64,000 bases of DNA. Source: JAFLCL01 sp964502175. GTDB taxonomy: Bacteria; Myxococcota_A; Polyangia; Polyangiales; Sandaracinaceae. The stretch's first letter is position 1, and each line of letters starts with the position of its first letter. The notes below the pieces were generated by a model. It had not been told where the DNA came from. It worked only from the letters and a program-made list of their open reading frames with translations, and did no database searches. This document shows, in pieces, positions 27,729 through 35,548 of the stretch. Where the stretch lies: positions 45,177 to 109,176 of the forward strand of contig CAZCVE010000031.1 of NCBI GenBank assembly GCA_964502175.1, given 5' to 3'. Both the position numbers and the translations under genes were made by a program.

Positions 27729-29312
27729 ATGCTTCGACGCCTCTTCGCCGTGACCGCGCTCGCGCTCGCAGGTTGTCCCGGTCCCACGATGGTGCCCGAC
27801 GCCGCGATCACACCGGCGCCCGATGCCTCTCGCGACGCGTTCACGCCGATCGACGCGGGGCCCGGACCTGCGCCTGCGATCGATCTCGTCGCCGATCTCG
27901 CCGATCCGTTCGCGCCCGCGCGCCTGCGACCGGGCACGCCGTACCTCGTGAGCTCGCGCGAGCCCGAGGCGCCCGAGGGCCTGCTCAACCGCGATCACAG
28001 CTACTACGTGCGCGAAGACGACGGCCGCAACGTGATGATCGATCGCGAGGGCCCCGGCGTCGTCACGCGATGGTGGATGACGATCGGTGATCTGCCGGGG
28101 CTCATGGATCCCGAGAACGTCATCGTGCGCTTCTGGGTCGACGACGTGGAGATCGATCCCGACGGCGGTGAGCCGGGCATCACGCTCGGCGCGCTCACGA
28201 ACGGCGAGCTCGCGGGCCTCGCCGATCCGTTCACGCTCGGTCGCGAGGGCACGAGCGGCGGCTTCGTGGTGAGCCAGCCGATCCACTACCAGCGCTCGTT
28301 CCGCGCGGATGTGTCGATGAACCCGGGCTGGACGTACTTCCAGTTCGAGGGCTTCGACTACGACGCGGAGACCGAGGTCGTGCCGTTCGCGTGGCCGCTC
28401 GGCGCCGAGGCGAGCGCGAACCTCGAGGCCGCGGCGATGCTGTGGTCCGATCACGATCACCCGGGCCTCGAGCGCATGGGCGACGAAGGTCCGCTCGCGA
28501 TCGACGCACAGACGGAGCTGTCGTGGATGGGCCCGGGCGTGGCCACGGAGCTCACGCTCGAGCTGTCGCGCGCGGATCGCGACGACGTCGCGCTCGTGGT
28601 CAGCGTGGACGGTGAAGAGGTGCTGCGCGCGCCGCTGTCGTGGGTCGCCGGCGGCTCGGCTCCTGCGGCCACATCACACGGATCGGCCTTGTTCGTGGTC
28701 GATCCGAGCGTCGTGCGCCTGCACTACCCGATCGCGTTCGAGGACACGCTGCTCGTGGCGCTCGTCAACGAGGGCGAGCGCGCGATCGATCGCGCGCGTG
28801 TCGGGGGGCGCGTGGTGAGCGGCCCGCTCGATCCCGATCTGGGTCGCTTCCACGGGGACTGCGGCACACACGGACCCGTGGACTCGATCGCGATGTGCGG
28901 CACGAACGATCCGTCGCTGCGCGCGCCGAACAACGTGGTCGCGTCGTGGTCGGGGGCGCGCGGTCACTACGTCGGTCACTCGCTGGTGCAGCGCGTCGCG
29001 AGCTCGTGGTGGTGCGCGCTCGAGCCCGATCACGAGGTGTGGATCGACGGCCGCTACGCCCTCCTCGGCACCGGCATGGAGGACTACTACAGCGCCGGCT
29101 TCTACTTCATGAACGGGCCCATCAGCTGGGCCCTGGCGGGCGCGAGCGGCTGGACGCGCAGCGACGTCGACGCGTCGGCCGCGACGCACGTGTACCGCCA
29201 CCACCTCGTCGACACGATCCCCTTCGAGGACGAGCTCCGCTTCGAGTTCGAGAGCTACGTCGACGAGACGATCTTCGAGGGCTGCGCGTTCTTCTACACC
29301 GCACCGGAGTGA
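27729..29312 (+). CDS. GH172-type (DUF2961) lipoprotein
   Basis: The 527-aa product has lipobox LALAGC (Cys about residue 15) and a short Asp/Ala/Pro linker. It then shows the DUF2961 pattern: NRDHSYYVREDDGRNVMID near the start, GVVTRWWMTIGD, and the hallmark GTGMEDYYSAGFYF at about residues 446-459. RHHLVDTIPFEDELRFEFE follows near the C-terminus. Characterised GH172 enzymes act on alpha-fructofuranosyl and related furanosyl sugars; the Glu in the EDY motif is the likely active-site acid (family knowledge, not tested here). ATG 27729 was chosen because the lipoprotein signal follows directly. The neighbouring toroid-like protein may act on the same substrate. Confidence 0.85.
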   Translation: MLRRLFAVTALALAGCPGPTMVPDAAITPAPDASRDAFTPIDAGPGPAPAIDLVADLADPFAPARLRPGTPYLVSSREPEAPEGLLNRDHSYYVREDDGRNVMIDREGPGVVTRWWMTIGDLPGLMDPENVIVRFWVDDVEIDPDGGEPGITLGALTNGELAGLADPFTLGREGTSGGFVVSQPIHYQRSFRADVSMNPGWTYFQFEGFDYDAETEVVPFAWPLGAEASANLEAAAMLWSDHDHPGLERMGDEGPLAIDAQTELSWMGPGVATELTLELSRADRDDVALVVSVDGEEVLRAPLSWVAGGSAPAATSHGSALFVVDPSVVRLHYPIAFEDTLLVALVNEGERAIDRARVGGRVVSGPLDPDLGRFHGDCGTHGPVDSIAMCGTNDPSLRAPNNVVASWSGARGHYVGHSLVQRVASSWWCALEPDHEVWIDGRYALLGTGMEDYYSAGFYFMNGPISWALAGASGWTRSDVDASAATHVYRHHLVDTIPFEDELRFEFESYVDETIFEGCAFFYTAPE

Positions 29313-29370
29313 CGCATCGGGCGGCGGGCCAGCGACGACCGATGCCGCCAAGCGCCTGGGTGCCCAGGCA

Positions 29371-29652
29371 TCACCGTTCGTCGGAATCCGGGCGCTGACT
29401 GTTGAGCACCCAACCGCCCGGGCTGTGGACGTAGACCGCTCGCGTGCCGTGACAATCGACGCCGTACTGAGTGGTCACTGGCTTGTCGGGAGATTCAGCG
29501 AGGGGCGTGAGCAACAACTCGTCTGTCGTGCAGCCCATCTCGAACGCGGCGCGATCCCGCAAGCGTGCCGCCCGCTCCGCGTTCTCGGCGCGATAGTCCG
29601 TATGGCAGGCCGGAACTGCGAGAAGCACAGCGAGAACGTGTCGGAGGCGCAT
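29371..29652 (-). CDS. small lipoprotein
   Basis: The 93-aa product has a short signal with lipobox AVPAC (Cys about residue 15). The mature part is an amphipathic helix (YRAENAERAARLRDRAAFEM) followed by GCTTDELLLTPLAE and YGVDCHGTRAVYVHSPGGW. The helix-GC...C-G-AVY arrangement recurs in small myxobacterial lipoproteins; function is unknown. ATG 29652 places the signal at the N-terminus. Confidence 0.7.
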   Translation of the reverse strand: MRLRHVLAVLLAVPACHTDYRAENAERAARLRDRAAFEMGCTTDELLLTPLAESPDKPVTTQYGVDCHGTRAVYVHSPGGWVLNSQRPDSDER

Positions 29653-29789
29653 GGATGTTGGGTAGCCGAACCTGTCTCCGAACGTCAACGCATTCGCGGC
29701 ACCGCGAAAATTGCGACGACGTGGGCGCGAAGCTGCGGTTGGTGGCGTCTTCGGTTGGAAATGCGGTGAGGGCCCGGCGACTCACGCGC

Positions 29790-30740
29790 ATGCGTGACCT
29801 CCGGTTCCTCGCTCTCCTCGTCGTCGTGCTCGGCGCGGCGTGCTCCACCACCCACGGCACGGACGAAGACACCGGTGTCGCGCCGGGCATCGACGCGCCC
29901 GACTTCCTCGTGGACGCCGCGTTCCACGGCGACGCCTACGTCGACCCGTTCGCGCCGCCCGACGCGCACTGGGTGATCGACGCGGTGATCGACGCGCGCC
30001 CCACGATCCGATGCGGCGGCGAGCTGTGCGCCGATCATGAGGCCTGCTGCTTCGCCGACGGCCGCTGCTTCGACCCGGCGACCGAGGACTGCCGATCGAT
30101 GGCAGACGCGGGCATGACGGACGCAGGCGACGACGTCTGCACCTCGCACAGCGACTGTGACCCCGGCTTCTTCTGCACGACGTACGCCTACGCGTGCCTC
30201 GGCGAGGGCTACTGCCAGCCACTGCCAGATGCCGAATCCTGCAGCCGCGACCACTCGCCAGTGTGCGGGTGCGATGGCGTCACCTACGAGAGCGGCTGCG
30301 CGGCGCTCGCGGCAGGTGCGCGCATCGTGCGCCAGCAGAGCAATGGCGGATGCGGCAATCCCATCATCGGCATCCACGGAGCCTTGCACACCGGCCCGAT
30401 CGCCTGCGGCAACGACAGCTCGCACTGCGGAGGCACGGAGTGCTGCGCGGCGTCGGGTCTCTGCCTGCCGTCCGACTGCCCCGAGTGTTGCTACGTCACG
30501 CCCCCGCAGACCTACGCGTGCAACTCGGACGAGCTCTGCCTGCGCGCGGACGGCAACAGCTTCTGCGACGCGAGCGCGTGCGACAGCGAGCTCGGCGCGT
30601 GCGTTCGGCGTCCTTCCGTGGGCGAGTGCCCCGGCGTGTTCGACCCGGTGTGCGGCTGCGACGGCACGACGTACGTCAACGCGTGCCTCGCCCAGTCGGC
30701 GGGCGTGCGCGTGTCGCACGACGGAGAGTGCGACGGCTGA
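29790..30740 (+). CDS. lipoprotein with two Kazal-type motifs
   Basis: The 316-aa product has lipobox LGAAC (Cys about residue 18), an Asp-rich linker (DAAFHGDAYVDPFAPPDAH) and a cysteine-rich mature region. Two Kazal-like cores are visible: HSPVCGCDGVTYESGCAAL near residue 155 and FDPVCGCDGTTYVNACLAQ near residue 287. Between them are WAP/dickkopf-like CC blocks (GGTECCAASGLCLPSDC). Kazal domains typically inhibit serine proteases, so an outer-surface protease inhibitor is possible, though myxobacteria use such modules in many surface proteins. Confidence 0.82.
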   Translation: MRDLRFLALLVVVLGAACSTTHGTDEDTGVAPGIDAPDFLVDAAFHGDAYVDPFAPPDAHWVIDAVIDARPTIRCGGELCADHEACCFADGRCFDPATEDCRSMADAGMTDAGDDVCTSHSDCDPGFFCTTYAYACLGEGYCQPLPDAESCSRDHSPVCGCDGVTYESGCAALAAGARIVRQQSNGGCGNPIIGIHGALHTGPIACGNDSSHCGGTECCAASGLCLPSDCPECCYVTPPQTYACNSDELCLRADGNSFCDASACDSELGACVRRPSVGECPGVFDPVCGCDGTTYVNACLAQSAGVRVSHDGECDG

Positions 30741-30819
30741 GCCTTCCACGTCGCACCGCGCGGATACGGCTCGCGCACGCGACGCGTCAGTCGGGGCTGC
30801 GAGATCGCGACCGACGTTC

Positions 30820-31227
30820 ATGCCGAAGCTCTGCCGGGCGACCGACGATGCACGCGAGATCAGCGAGGCGTGGGAGGCGTACGCCGGCCGCACCCACGCC
30901 GACGTGAAGGTCCGCACGCCCCACGGGCCTCGTCGCGCGCACGTGCTGTTCCGCGCGGGCTCGTGGGTCGTGACCGCGCGCGACGGCGACGACGGCGTGC
31001 GGCTCACGCTCGGTCCGACGGGCATGGCCGTCGGAGGCGTCACGGGACGGACCGCGTGCCTCGACCTCCTGTCGGTGATCGTCGAGGCTGGCTACCGCGA
31101 TGCGGCCGGCGTGAGCGGCGCGCTCGGCGCGGTGATCGACACGTGGGCTCGCTGTCAGGAGCCCGCGGCGAACGAGAGGCCGCGTCAGAGCCCTTCGGAG
31201 ACGGCCGGGCCGTCGAAGGAGGCGTGA
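30820..31227 (+). CDS. hypothetical protein (135 aa)
   Basis: This soluble-looking product has no signal peptide. The core alternates strands and turns (ADVKVRTPHGPRRAHVLF, SWVVTARDGDDGVRLTLG) and ends in a helix (DLLSVIVEAGYRDAAG) plus a disordered Ser/Pro/Glu tail. No family was recognised. Its 3' end overlaps the convergent lipoprotein gene by 43 bp. Confidence 0.6.
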   Translation: MPKLCRATDDAREISEAWEAYAGRTHADVKVRTPHGPRRAHVLFRAGSWVVTARDGDDGVRLTLGPTGMAVGGVTGRTACLDLLSVIVEAGYRDAAGVSGALGAVIDTWARCQEPAANERPRQSPSETAGPSKEA

Positions 31228-31631
31228 ACCTCCGGATGCGCGCGGAGGTACGCGAGAATGCGGCGCGCCGAGCCGTAGACGATCGATGCATTGGGTAGCC
31301 AGAGCACGCCCCGCATCTCGACGCCGATCTCGGCGGCCAACGCCGTGTGCAGCTCCGTGACGAGGGCCTCGCGCGCCGCGATGATCGCCGCTCGCTCCCC
31401 GTCGGACTCCGCCCGTCCGATGTTCATCGCGGAGAGCGGCGGCGCGATGTCGCCGAGCTCCAAGACGATCTCGATGTCGGCATCTCCGTGGCTCGCGAGG
31501 CGGCGCAGCACAGCGTTCTCCTCCGCCACAGCGATGTCATCGGCTGCGACTCGCGGCTGCCCCGGCGACGGCGAGCCGCATGCAGCGAACGTCAGCGTGG
31601 AGACGAGCGTGAGCAAGGAAAAGCGCGTCAT
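31185..31631 (-). CDS. small lipoprotein
   Basis: The 148-aa product starts at ATG 31631 with MTRFSLLTLVSTLTFAAC, a clean lipobox (Cys18) followed by GSPSPGQP. The mature part is mostly helical (IAVAEENAVLRRLASHGD, AAREALVTELHTALAAEIG) and has a C-terminal region with WLPNASIVYGSARRILAYL. No family was identified. It overlaps the convergent gene at its 3' end by 43 bp. Confidence 0.72.
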   Translation of the reverse strand: MTRFSLLTLVSTLTFAACGSPSPGQPRVAADDIAVAEENAVLRRLASHGDADIEIVLELGDIAPPLSAMNIGRAESDGERAAIIAAREALVTELHTALAAEIGVEMRGVLWLPNASIVYGSARRILAYLRAHPEVHASFDGPAVSEGL

Positions 31632-31867
31632 GTCGCGGTTGTCGCACGGCTCGATTCCGAGGCCAGGCGACGCGTCACGCCGTCGTGGCGGGTCACGCGT
31701 GGAGATGGAGTCGCCATGCGCACGAGCGCGGCGCGGCACGCGCGCAGCGACTCCAGCATGGGCACGTCGATTCGCGACACACTCGTTCGGCAGTCGGCAC
31801 ACACGTTCTCCTTCCACGTCGTGGCGTGTACCGTCCGCATCCCGCTCCGACGATCACGAGGCACACG

Positions 31868-32500
31868 ATGGCGACGAAGAAGAAGACCCCCGCGAAGAAG
31901 ATCGCGAAGAAGGCATCCGCCGCGAAGGCACCCGCGAACAAGGCATCCGCCGCGAAGGCACCCGCGAAGAAGATCGCGAAGAAGGTGTCCGCCAAGAAGG
32001 CGCCGGCGAAGACGACCCCCGCCAAGAAGGCCGCTGCGAACAAGACGCCCGCGAAGAAGGTCGCTGCGAAGAAGCCCGTCGACGACGTGATGCCGACGGG
32101 CGAGATGCTCACGATGGAGGCCGAGATCCCCGCGGCTCCCGAGGTCGTGTACGCCGCGTGGCTCGACGCCGCGCAGCACACCGCGATGACGGGCGCGCCT
32201 GCGAAGAGCAGCGCGAAGGTCGGCGGCGCGTTCAGCGCGTGGGACGGCTACATCTCGGGGCAGTACCTCGCGCTCTTTCCGACGGAGCGGATCGTCACGA
32301 GCTGGCGCACGAGCGAGTTCCCGAAGGACGCGCCCGACTCGCAGCTCGACCTGCTCTTCAGCGCGCACCGCGTGGACGGCAAGCCGGGCACGCGCCTGTT
32401 CCTCATCCACACGGGCCTCCCCGCAGGCGGCGCGTCGAAGTACGCGGCGGGCTGGGCGCAGTTCTACTTCGCGCCGATGACCGATCACTTCGCCGGCTGA
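31868..32500 (+). CDS. SRPBCC/AHSA1-like domain protein with histone H1-like lysine-rich N-terminal tail
   Basis: The 210-aa product has first 70 residues that are almost only Lys, Ala, Pro, Thr and Ser, with repeats of AKKAPAKK and KKIAKKASAAK type as in histone H1 tails and bacterial H1-like proteins. From about residue 78 an activator-of-Hsp90/START-like fold follows (LTMEAEIPAAPEVVYAAWLD, KVGGAFSAWDGYISGQYLAL, IVTSWRTSEFP, GWAQFYFAPMTDHF). The tail would be expected to bind DNA or other polyanions; the SRPBCC domain usually holds a hydrophobic ligand. The protein ends in DHFAG, shorter than some homologues. A strong 236-bp intergenic space precedes the gene. Confidence 0.8.
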   Translation: MATKKKTPAKKIAKKASAAKAPANKASAAKAPAKKIAKKVSAKKAPAKTTPAKKAAANKTPAKKVAAKKPVDDVMPTGEMLTMEAEIPAAPEVVYAAWLDAAQHTAMTGAPAKSSAKVGGAFSAWDGYISGQYLALFPTERIVTSWRTSEFPKDAPDSQLDLLFSAHRVDGKPGTRLFLIHTGLPAGGASKYAAGWAQFYFAPMTDHFAG

Positions 32501-32540
32501 GCCACTCTCGACGAGGCGCTCGAGGCCCAGAAGCCGAACG

Positions 32541-33024
32541 GCGAGCGAGCAGATCGTCGTCACGCGATCGCGACAGCGCCCGGCAGGACCGAGGGNNNNN
32601 NNNNNNNNNNNNNNNNNNNNNNNNNNNNNNNNNNNNNNNNNNNNNNNNNNNNNNNNNNNNNNNNNNNNNNNNNNNNNNNNNNNNNNNNNNNNNNNCTCGG
32701 ACCTCCCGGACCCTTCGCCGCGCGCATCGCGTGATCCGGTACGTCACGGCTGCGCACGCCGGGGCTCGCATGCGCTTCGATGGCGACTCGATGTCGAGAA
32801 CCGAACGAGCACACTGCCGCTGGCTTCGCGAGCGAGCAGATCGTCGTCACGCGATCGCGACAGCGCCCGGCAGGACCGAGGGGAGGTGCACGCGCCGCGC
32901 CCTCCCAATCGATGCCGCGACGGCTGCCGCGTTCGACGGCTCTGTCCTGCAGCGCATCGAGGATCTCCCCTCGGACCTCCCGGACCCTTCGCCGCGCGCA
33001 TCGCGTGATCCGGTACGTCACGGC
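32541..33024. repeat. 274-bp tandem repeat containing an assembly gap
   Basis: The sequence at 32541-32595 recurs at 32828-32882, and 32696-32750 recurs at 32970-33024 (GCGAGCGAGCAGATCGTCGT and CTCGGACCTCCCGGACCCTT mark the matching segments). The 100 N at 32596-32695 replace the middle of copy 1; in copy 2 the same segment is 87 bases (32883-32969). The true repeat period would then be 274 bp, and the N length is a placeholder. The 639 bp between the SRPBCC gene and tRNA-His hold no convincing gene. Confidence 0.85.
32596..32695. other. assembly gap (100 N)
   Basis: This run of exactly 100 undetermined bases lies inside a tandem repeat, which is the likely reason the assembly broke there. 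More repeat units may be missing. Confidence 0.99.
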
Positions 33025-33098
33025 GGAGCACGCCGGCGACTCGGGCGCGTGAGGCGAGGACGAAGTGCGTCCGTCAGCAACGACGCGCGTGTTCGTCC

Positions 33099-33126
33099 TT
33101 GATCTCCGACGGGCGCCCGCTATCTT
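33099..33126 (+). promoter_or_regulatory. candidate promoter for tRNA-His
   Basis: TTGATC (33099-33104) and TATCTT (33121-33126) have a 16-bp spacer. The -10 ends 13 bp before the mature tRNA-His 5' end, a sensible leader distance. Confidence 0.45.
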
Positions 33127-33139
33127 CGCGCCCTTCTTG

Positions 33140-33213
33140 GTGGCCGTAGCTCAGTTTGGTAGAGCACTGGATTGTGGCTCCGGTTGTCGCGGGTTCGAGC
33201 CCCGTCGGTCACC
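33140..33213 (+). tRNA. tRNA-His (GTG)
   Basis: The complete cloverleaf has acceptor GTGGCCG paired with CGGTCAC, D arm GCTC/GAGC, and anticodon stem CTGGA/TCCGG around TTGTGGC, giving anticodon GTG. The T loop is TTCGAGC. The base before position 1 is G (33139) and the discriminator is C, as expected for the extra G-1:C73 pair of tRNA-His. CCA is not encoded. Confidence 0.95.
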
Positions 33214-33275
33214 CTGACAGCGAAGCGCGAGCTTGGATCGCGCGTGAAAATCGAGGTTGTTGACGTCGACGTTTG

Positions 33276-33303
33276 TTGACAGGGAAGCGCTCCGCGCTAG
33301 GTA
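33276..33303 (+). promoter_or_regulatory. candidate promoter for tRNA-Arg
   Basis: A consensus TTGACA (33276-33281) is followed after 16 bp by TAGGTA (33298-33303), a TAGG-type -10 common before stable RNA genes. The mature tRNA starts 20 bp further on. A second TTGACG lies 16 bp upstream (33260-33265). Confidence 0.45.
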
Positions 33304-33322
33304 GCGGCCCGCTTCGCCGTGA

Positions 33323-33396
33323 GCGCTCGTAGCTCAGCTGGATAGAGCATCGGACTTCGGATCCGACGGTCGGGAGTTCGAATCTCTCCGGGCGCG
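33323..33396 (+). tRNA. tRNA-Arg (TCG)
   Basis: Acceptor GCGCTCG/CGGGCGC (one G:T), D arm GCTC/GAGC, anticodon stem TCGGA/TCCGA around CTTCGGA (anticodon TCG, reading CGA), and T arm GGGAG/CTCTC with TTCGAAT are all present. Discriminator is G; CCA is not encoded. Confidence 0.95.
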
Positions 33397-33448
33397 CTTC
33401 CCCTTCGCTTCTGCTGCGTGCGATCGCAGCGTTTCCTTTGAAAAACTC

Positions 33449-33521
33449 GGGTCATTAGCTCAATTGGTAGAGCAGCGGACTCTTAATCCGTTGGCTCCCG
33501 GTTCAAGTCCGGGATGACCCA
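33449..33521 (+). tRNA. tRNA-Lys (CTT)
   Basis: Acceptor GGGTCAT/ATGACCC, D arm GCTC/GAGC, anticodon stem GCGGA/TCCGT around CTCTTAA (anticodon CTT), and T arm CCCGG/CCGGG with TTCAAGT form a full cloverleaf. Discriminator is A; CCA is not encoded. Confidence 0.95.
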
Positions 33522-33525
33522 TCAC

Positions 33526-33556
33526 GAGGCCGTAGGTCCACCGGATCTACGGCCTC
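33526..33556 (+). terminator. hairpin terminator after the tRNA cluster
   Basis: A perfect 10-bp stem, GAGGCCGTAG (33526-33535) with CTACGGCCTC (33547-33556), and an 11-base loop sit four bases after tRNA-Lys, followed by TGGTGTT. Confidence 0.75.
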
Positions 33557-33617
33557 TGGTGTTCCGTCGACTCGATCCGCGTTGTCTTCGCGCGTGGTCC
33601 GATCTCCAATCGGGGAC

Positions 33618-34814
33618 ATGTCGATCGCGGTCACGGCCATGGGCTCCGAAGGAGATGTGCGGCCGTTCGTCGCGCTCGCGAAGGCGCTGCGCGCGCGGGG
33701 ACACGACGCGTACCTCGTGGCGGCGGAGCGCTTTCGTGTGCGCGCCGAGCGGGCGGGCGTTCCGTTTCGTCCGACGGGGCAGAAGTGGGACGAGGCGAGC
33801 TACCGAGCGCTGATGGCGTCGGTGCTCGCGGAGACGAGCCCGATGAAGCAGATCCGCGCGTTCGTCGAGGCGGGCGCGACCGAGCTCACCGACTCGGCGA
33901 CGGGCGTGCTCGAGGCGACGCGCGGCGCGACGCTGATCGTGCAGCACGCGGGCGACGTGAACGCGTTCGCCGCGTCGATCGTGCATGGCATCCCGCGCGT
34001 CACGGGCACGCTCGCGCCGGGCCTCCTGCCTGGAGGCTTCCTGCCGTGGATGACGCGCACGATGACGCCGATGCTGACGGACGCGCCGTTCCAGAAGGTG
34101 CTCGCGGCCGCGGGCGTGCCGCCGCGGAAGAAGATCGTGATCGAGACCGCCGAGTCGTCGCTCTTGAACCTCGTCGCGATCAGCCCGCACGTGCTCCCGC
34201 CTCACGCCGCGTGGAAGGGACGCTTCGAGTCGACGGGCTACTGGTTCCTCGACGAGCCGAGCTTCGAGCCCTCGCCCGAGCTGCGTGCGTTCGTCGACGC
34301 GGGTGAGGCGCCGATCGTGATCGGCTTCGGCTCGATGATGGATCTCGACGCGCGCGTGCGAACGCGCATCGACGCGGTCGTCGAGGCCGTGATCGCGAGC
34401 GGTCGACGCGCGGTGATCCAAGCGCCCGACGACGTGCGCTCCACGCGGACGAGCGACGCCGTGTTCTTCACTGGCTACGCGCCGCACGACTGGCTCTTCG
34501 CGCGCAGCGCGGGCGTCGTGCACCACGGCGGCGCGGGCACGTGCGCGGCGGCGATCCGCGCCGGCGTGCCGAGCTGCGTGGTGTTCGTGTTCGGCGATCA
34601 GCCCGAGTGGGGCAAGCGCTTGAAGGCCCTCGGCATCGGCACCGAGCCGATCGCGATGAAGGATCTCGACGCGGCCTCGCTCGCGAAGCGCTTGTCGGCG
34701 CTCGACTCGCCGATGCGCGCGAAGGCGCGCGAGCTCGGCACCAAGGTGCGCGCAGAGGATGGCCTCCTGCGCGCCTGCGAGCGCATCGAGAGCGTGCTCC
34801 CCGCCCGAGCGTGA
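33618..34814 (+). CDS. glycosyltransferase, GT1 sterol/macrolide-glucosyltransferase type
   Basis: The 398-aa product has an N-terminal MGSEGDVRPFVALAKALRARG, the glycosyltransferase-28-like acceptor-side start. The C-terminal nucleotide-sugar-binding domain has VIGFGSM, GYAPHDWLFARSAGVVHHGG and the GAGTCAAAIRAGVPSCVVFVFGDQPEWGKRL signature (given here in pieces: HHGGAGTCAAAIRAGVP, then FGDQPEWGKR). Such enzymes transfer sugars from UDP/TDP donors to lipids or secondary metabolites in the cytoplasm. ATG 33618 is preferred over an upstream alternative because the conserved start follows it. It stands alone after the tRNAs; the acceptor is unknown. Confidence 0.88.
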   Translation: MSIAVTAMGSEGDVRPFVALAKALRARGHDAYLVAAERFRVRAERAGVPFRPTGQKWDEASYRALMASVLAETSPMKQIRAFVEAGATELTDSATGVLEATRGATLIVQHAGDVNAFAASIVHGIPRVTGTLAPGLLPGGFLPWMTRTMTPMLTDAPFQKVLAAAGVPPRKKIVIETAESSLLNLVAISPHVLPPHAAWKGRFESTGYWFLDEPSFEPSPELRAFVDAGEAPIVIGFGSMMDLDARVRTRIDAVVEAVIASGRRAVIQAPDDVRSTRTSDAVFFTGYAPHDWLFARSAGVVHHGGAGTCAAAIRAGVPSCVVFVFGDQPEWGKRLKALGIGTEPIAMKDLDAASLAKRLSALDSPMRAKARELGTKVRAEDGLLRACERIESVLPARA

Positions 34815-34900
34815 GCCGACGCGCCTCGGATTGTTTCTGCATCTCGTCTTGGCGCCGGCCTCGTGAGAGTCTCCGCGCGCCTCTCGCAAAGGACCTCGTC

Positions 34901-35548
34901 ATGACGCGAACCCACCTCGCCTCGATCGCGCTCCTCACGCTCGCTGGTTGCTCCTCCACGCACCTCAGCGTCGACGAAGACGCAGGGCCGATCGTGCTGA
35001 TGGACGGCGGACCGGGATCCGGCACCGACGCGCGCGTCGCCCCGGGCGTCGACGCGGGGACGATCCTTCCGGGCGTCGACGCGTGGAGCCCGGGGACGAC
35101 CGAGCCCGATGCGTACACGCCGCCGACGATGGGCGTGCCCGACGCGTACACGCCGCCGATGCCCGGCGAGGACGCGGGCGGCACCAGCACGACCGACGCG
35201 GGACCGCCGGGCGTCGCGTGCGGCGCCGAGGTGTGCACCGATCCGCAGATCTGCTGCGTCTCGTTCGGCGGCGGCCCGGGCGGCGGCGGGATGAGCTCGA
35301 TGATGTGCACCGCGCCGGCGGACTGCATGGGCGTCGCCGCGTCGTGCGACGGGCCCGAAGACTGCGCGGCCGGTGAGGCGTGCTGCGGCATGCGCGGCAT
35401 GGGCGGCGGAGGCGGCGGCTCGACGGGCTGCGTGGCCGACGCGATGTGCCGCTTCGGTCGCATCTGCCACGCCGACACCGACTGCACGGGACGCGACACG
35501 TGCTGCGAGTTCATGGGCGCGAGCGTGTGCTCGCCGTTCTGTCCCTGA
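34901..35548 (+). CDS. cysteine- and glycine-containing lipoprotein
   Basis: The 215-aa product has lipobox TLAGC (Cys about residue 17), then a long linker with PGVDA, PDAYTPP and PGEDAGG units. The C-terminal half has paired-Cys blocks (CGAEVCTDPQICCVSFGG, DCAAGEACCGMRGMGGGG, CHADTDCTGRDTCCEFMG) of the dickkopf/WAP-like sort. It is surface-anchored; function is unknown. It ends head-to-tail against the convergent outer-membrane-like protein gene with no gap. Confidence 0.78.
   Translation: MTRTHLASIALLTLAGCSSTHLSVDEDAGPIVLMDGGPGSGTDARVAPGVDAGTILPGVDAWSPGTTEPDAYTPPTMGVPDAYTPPMPGEDAGGTSTTDAGPPGVACGAEVCTDPQICCVSFGGGPGGGGMSSMMCTAPADCMGVAASCDGPEDCAAGEACCGMRGMGGGGGGSTGCVADAMCRFGRICHADTDCTGRDTCCEFMGASVCSPFCP

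Noticed and set aside
32560..33021. minus-strand frame through the N gap
   Set aside because: It crosses undetermined bases within a tandem repeat and cannot be supported as a gene.
33140..33521. genomic island integrated at the tRNA cluster
   Set aside because: No integrase, no duplicated tRNA 3' end in the window, and flanking genes have normal composition.
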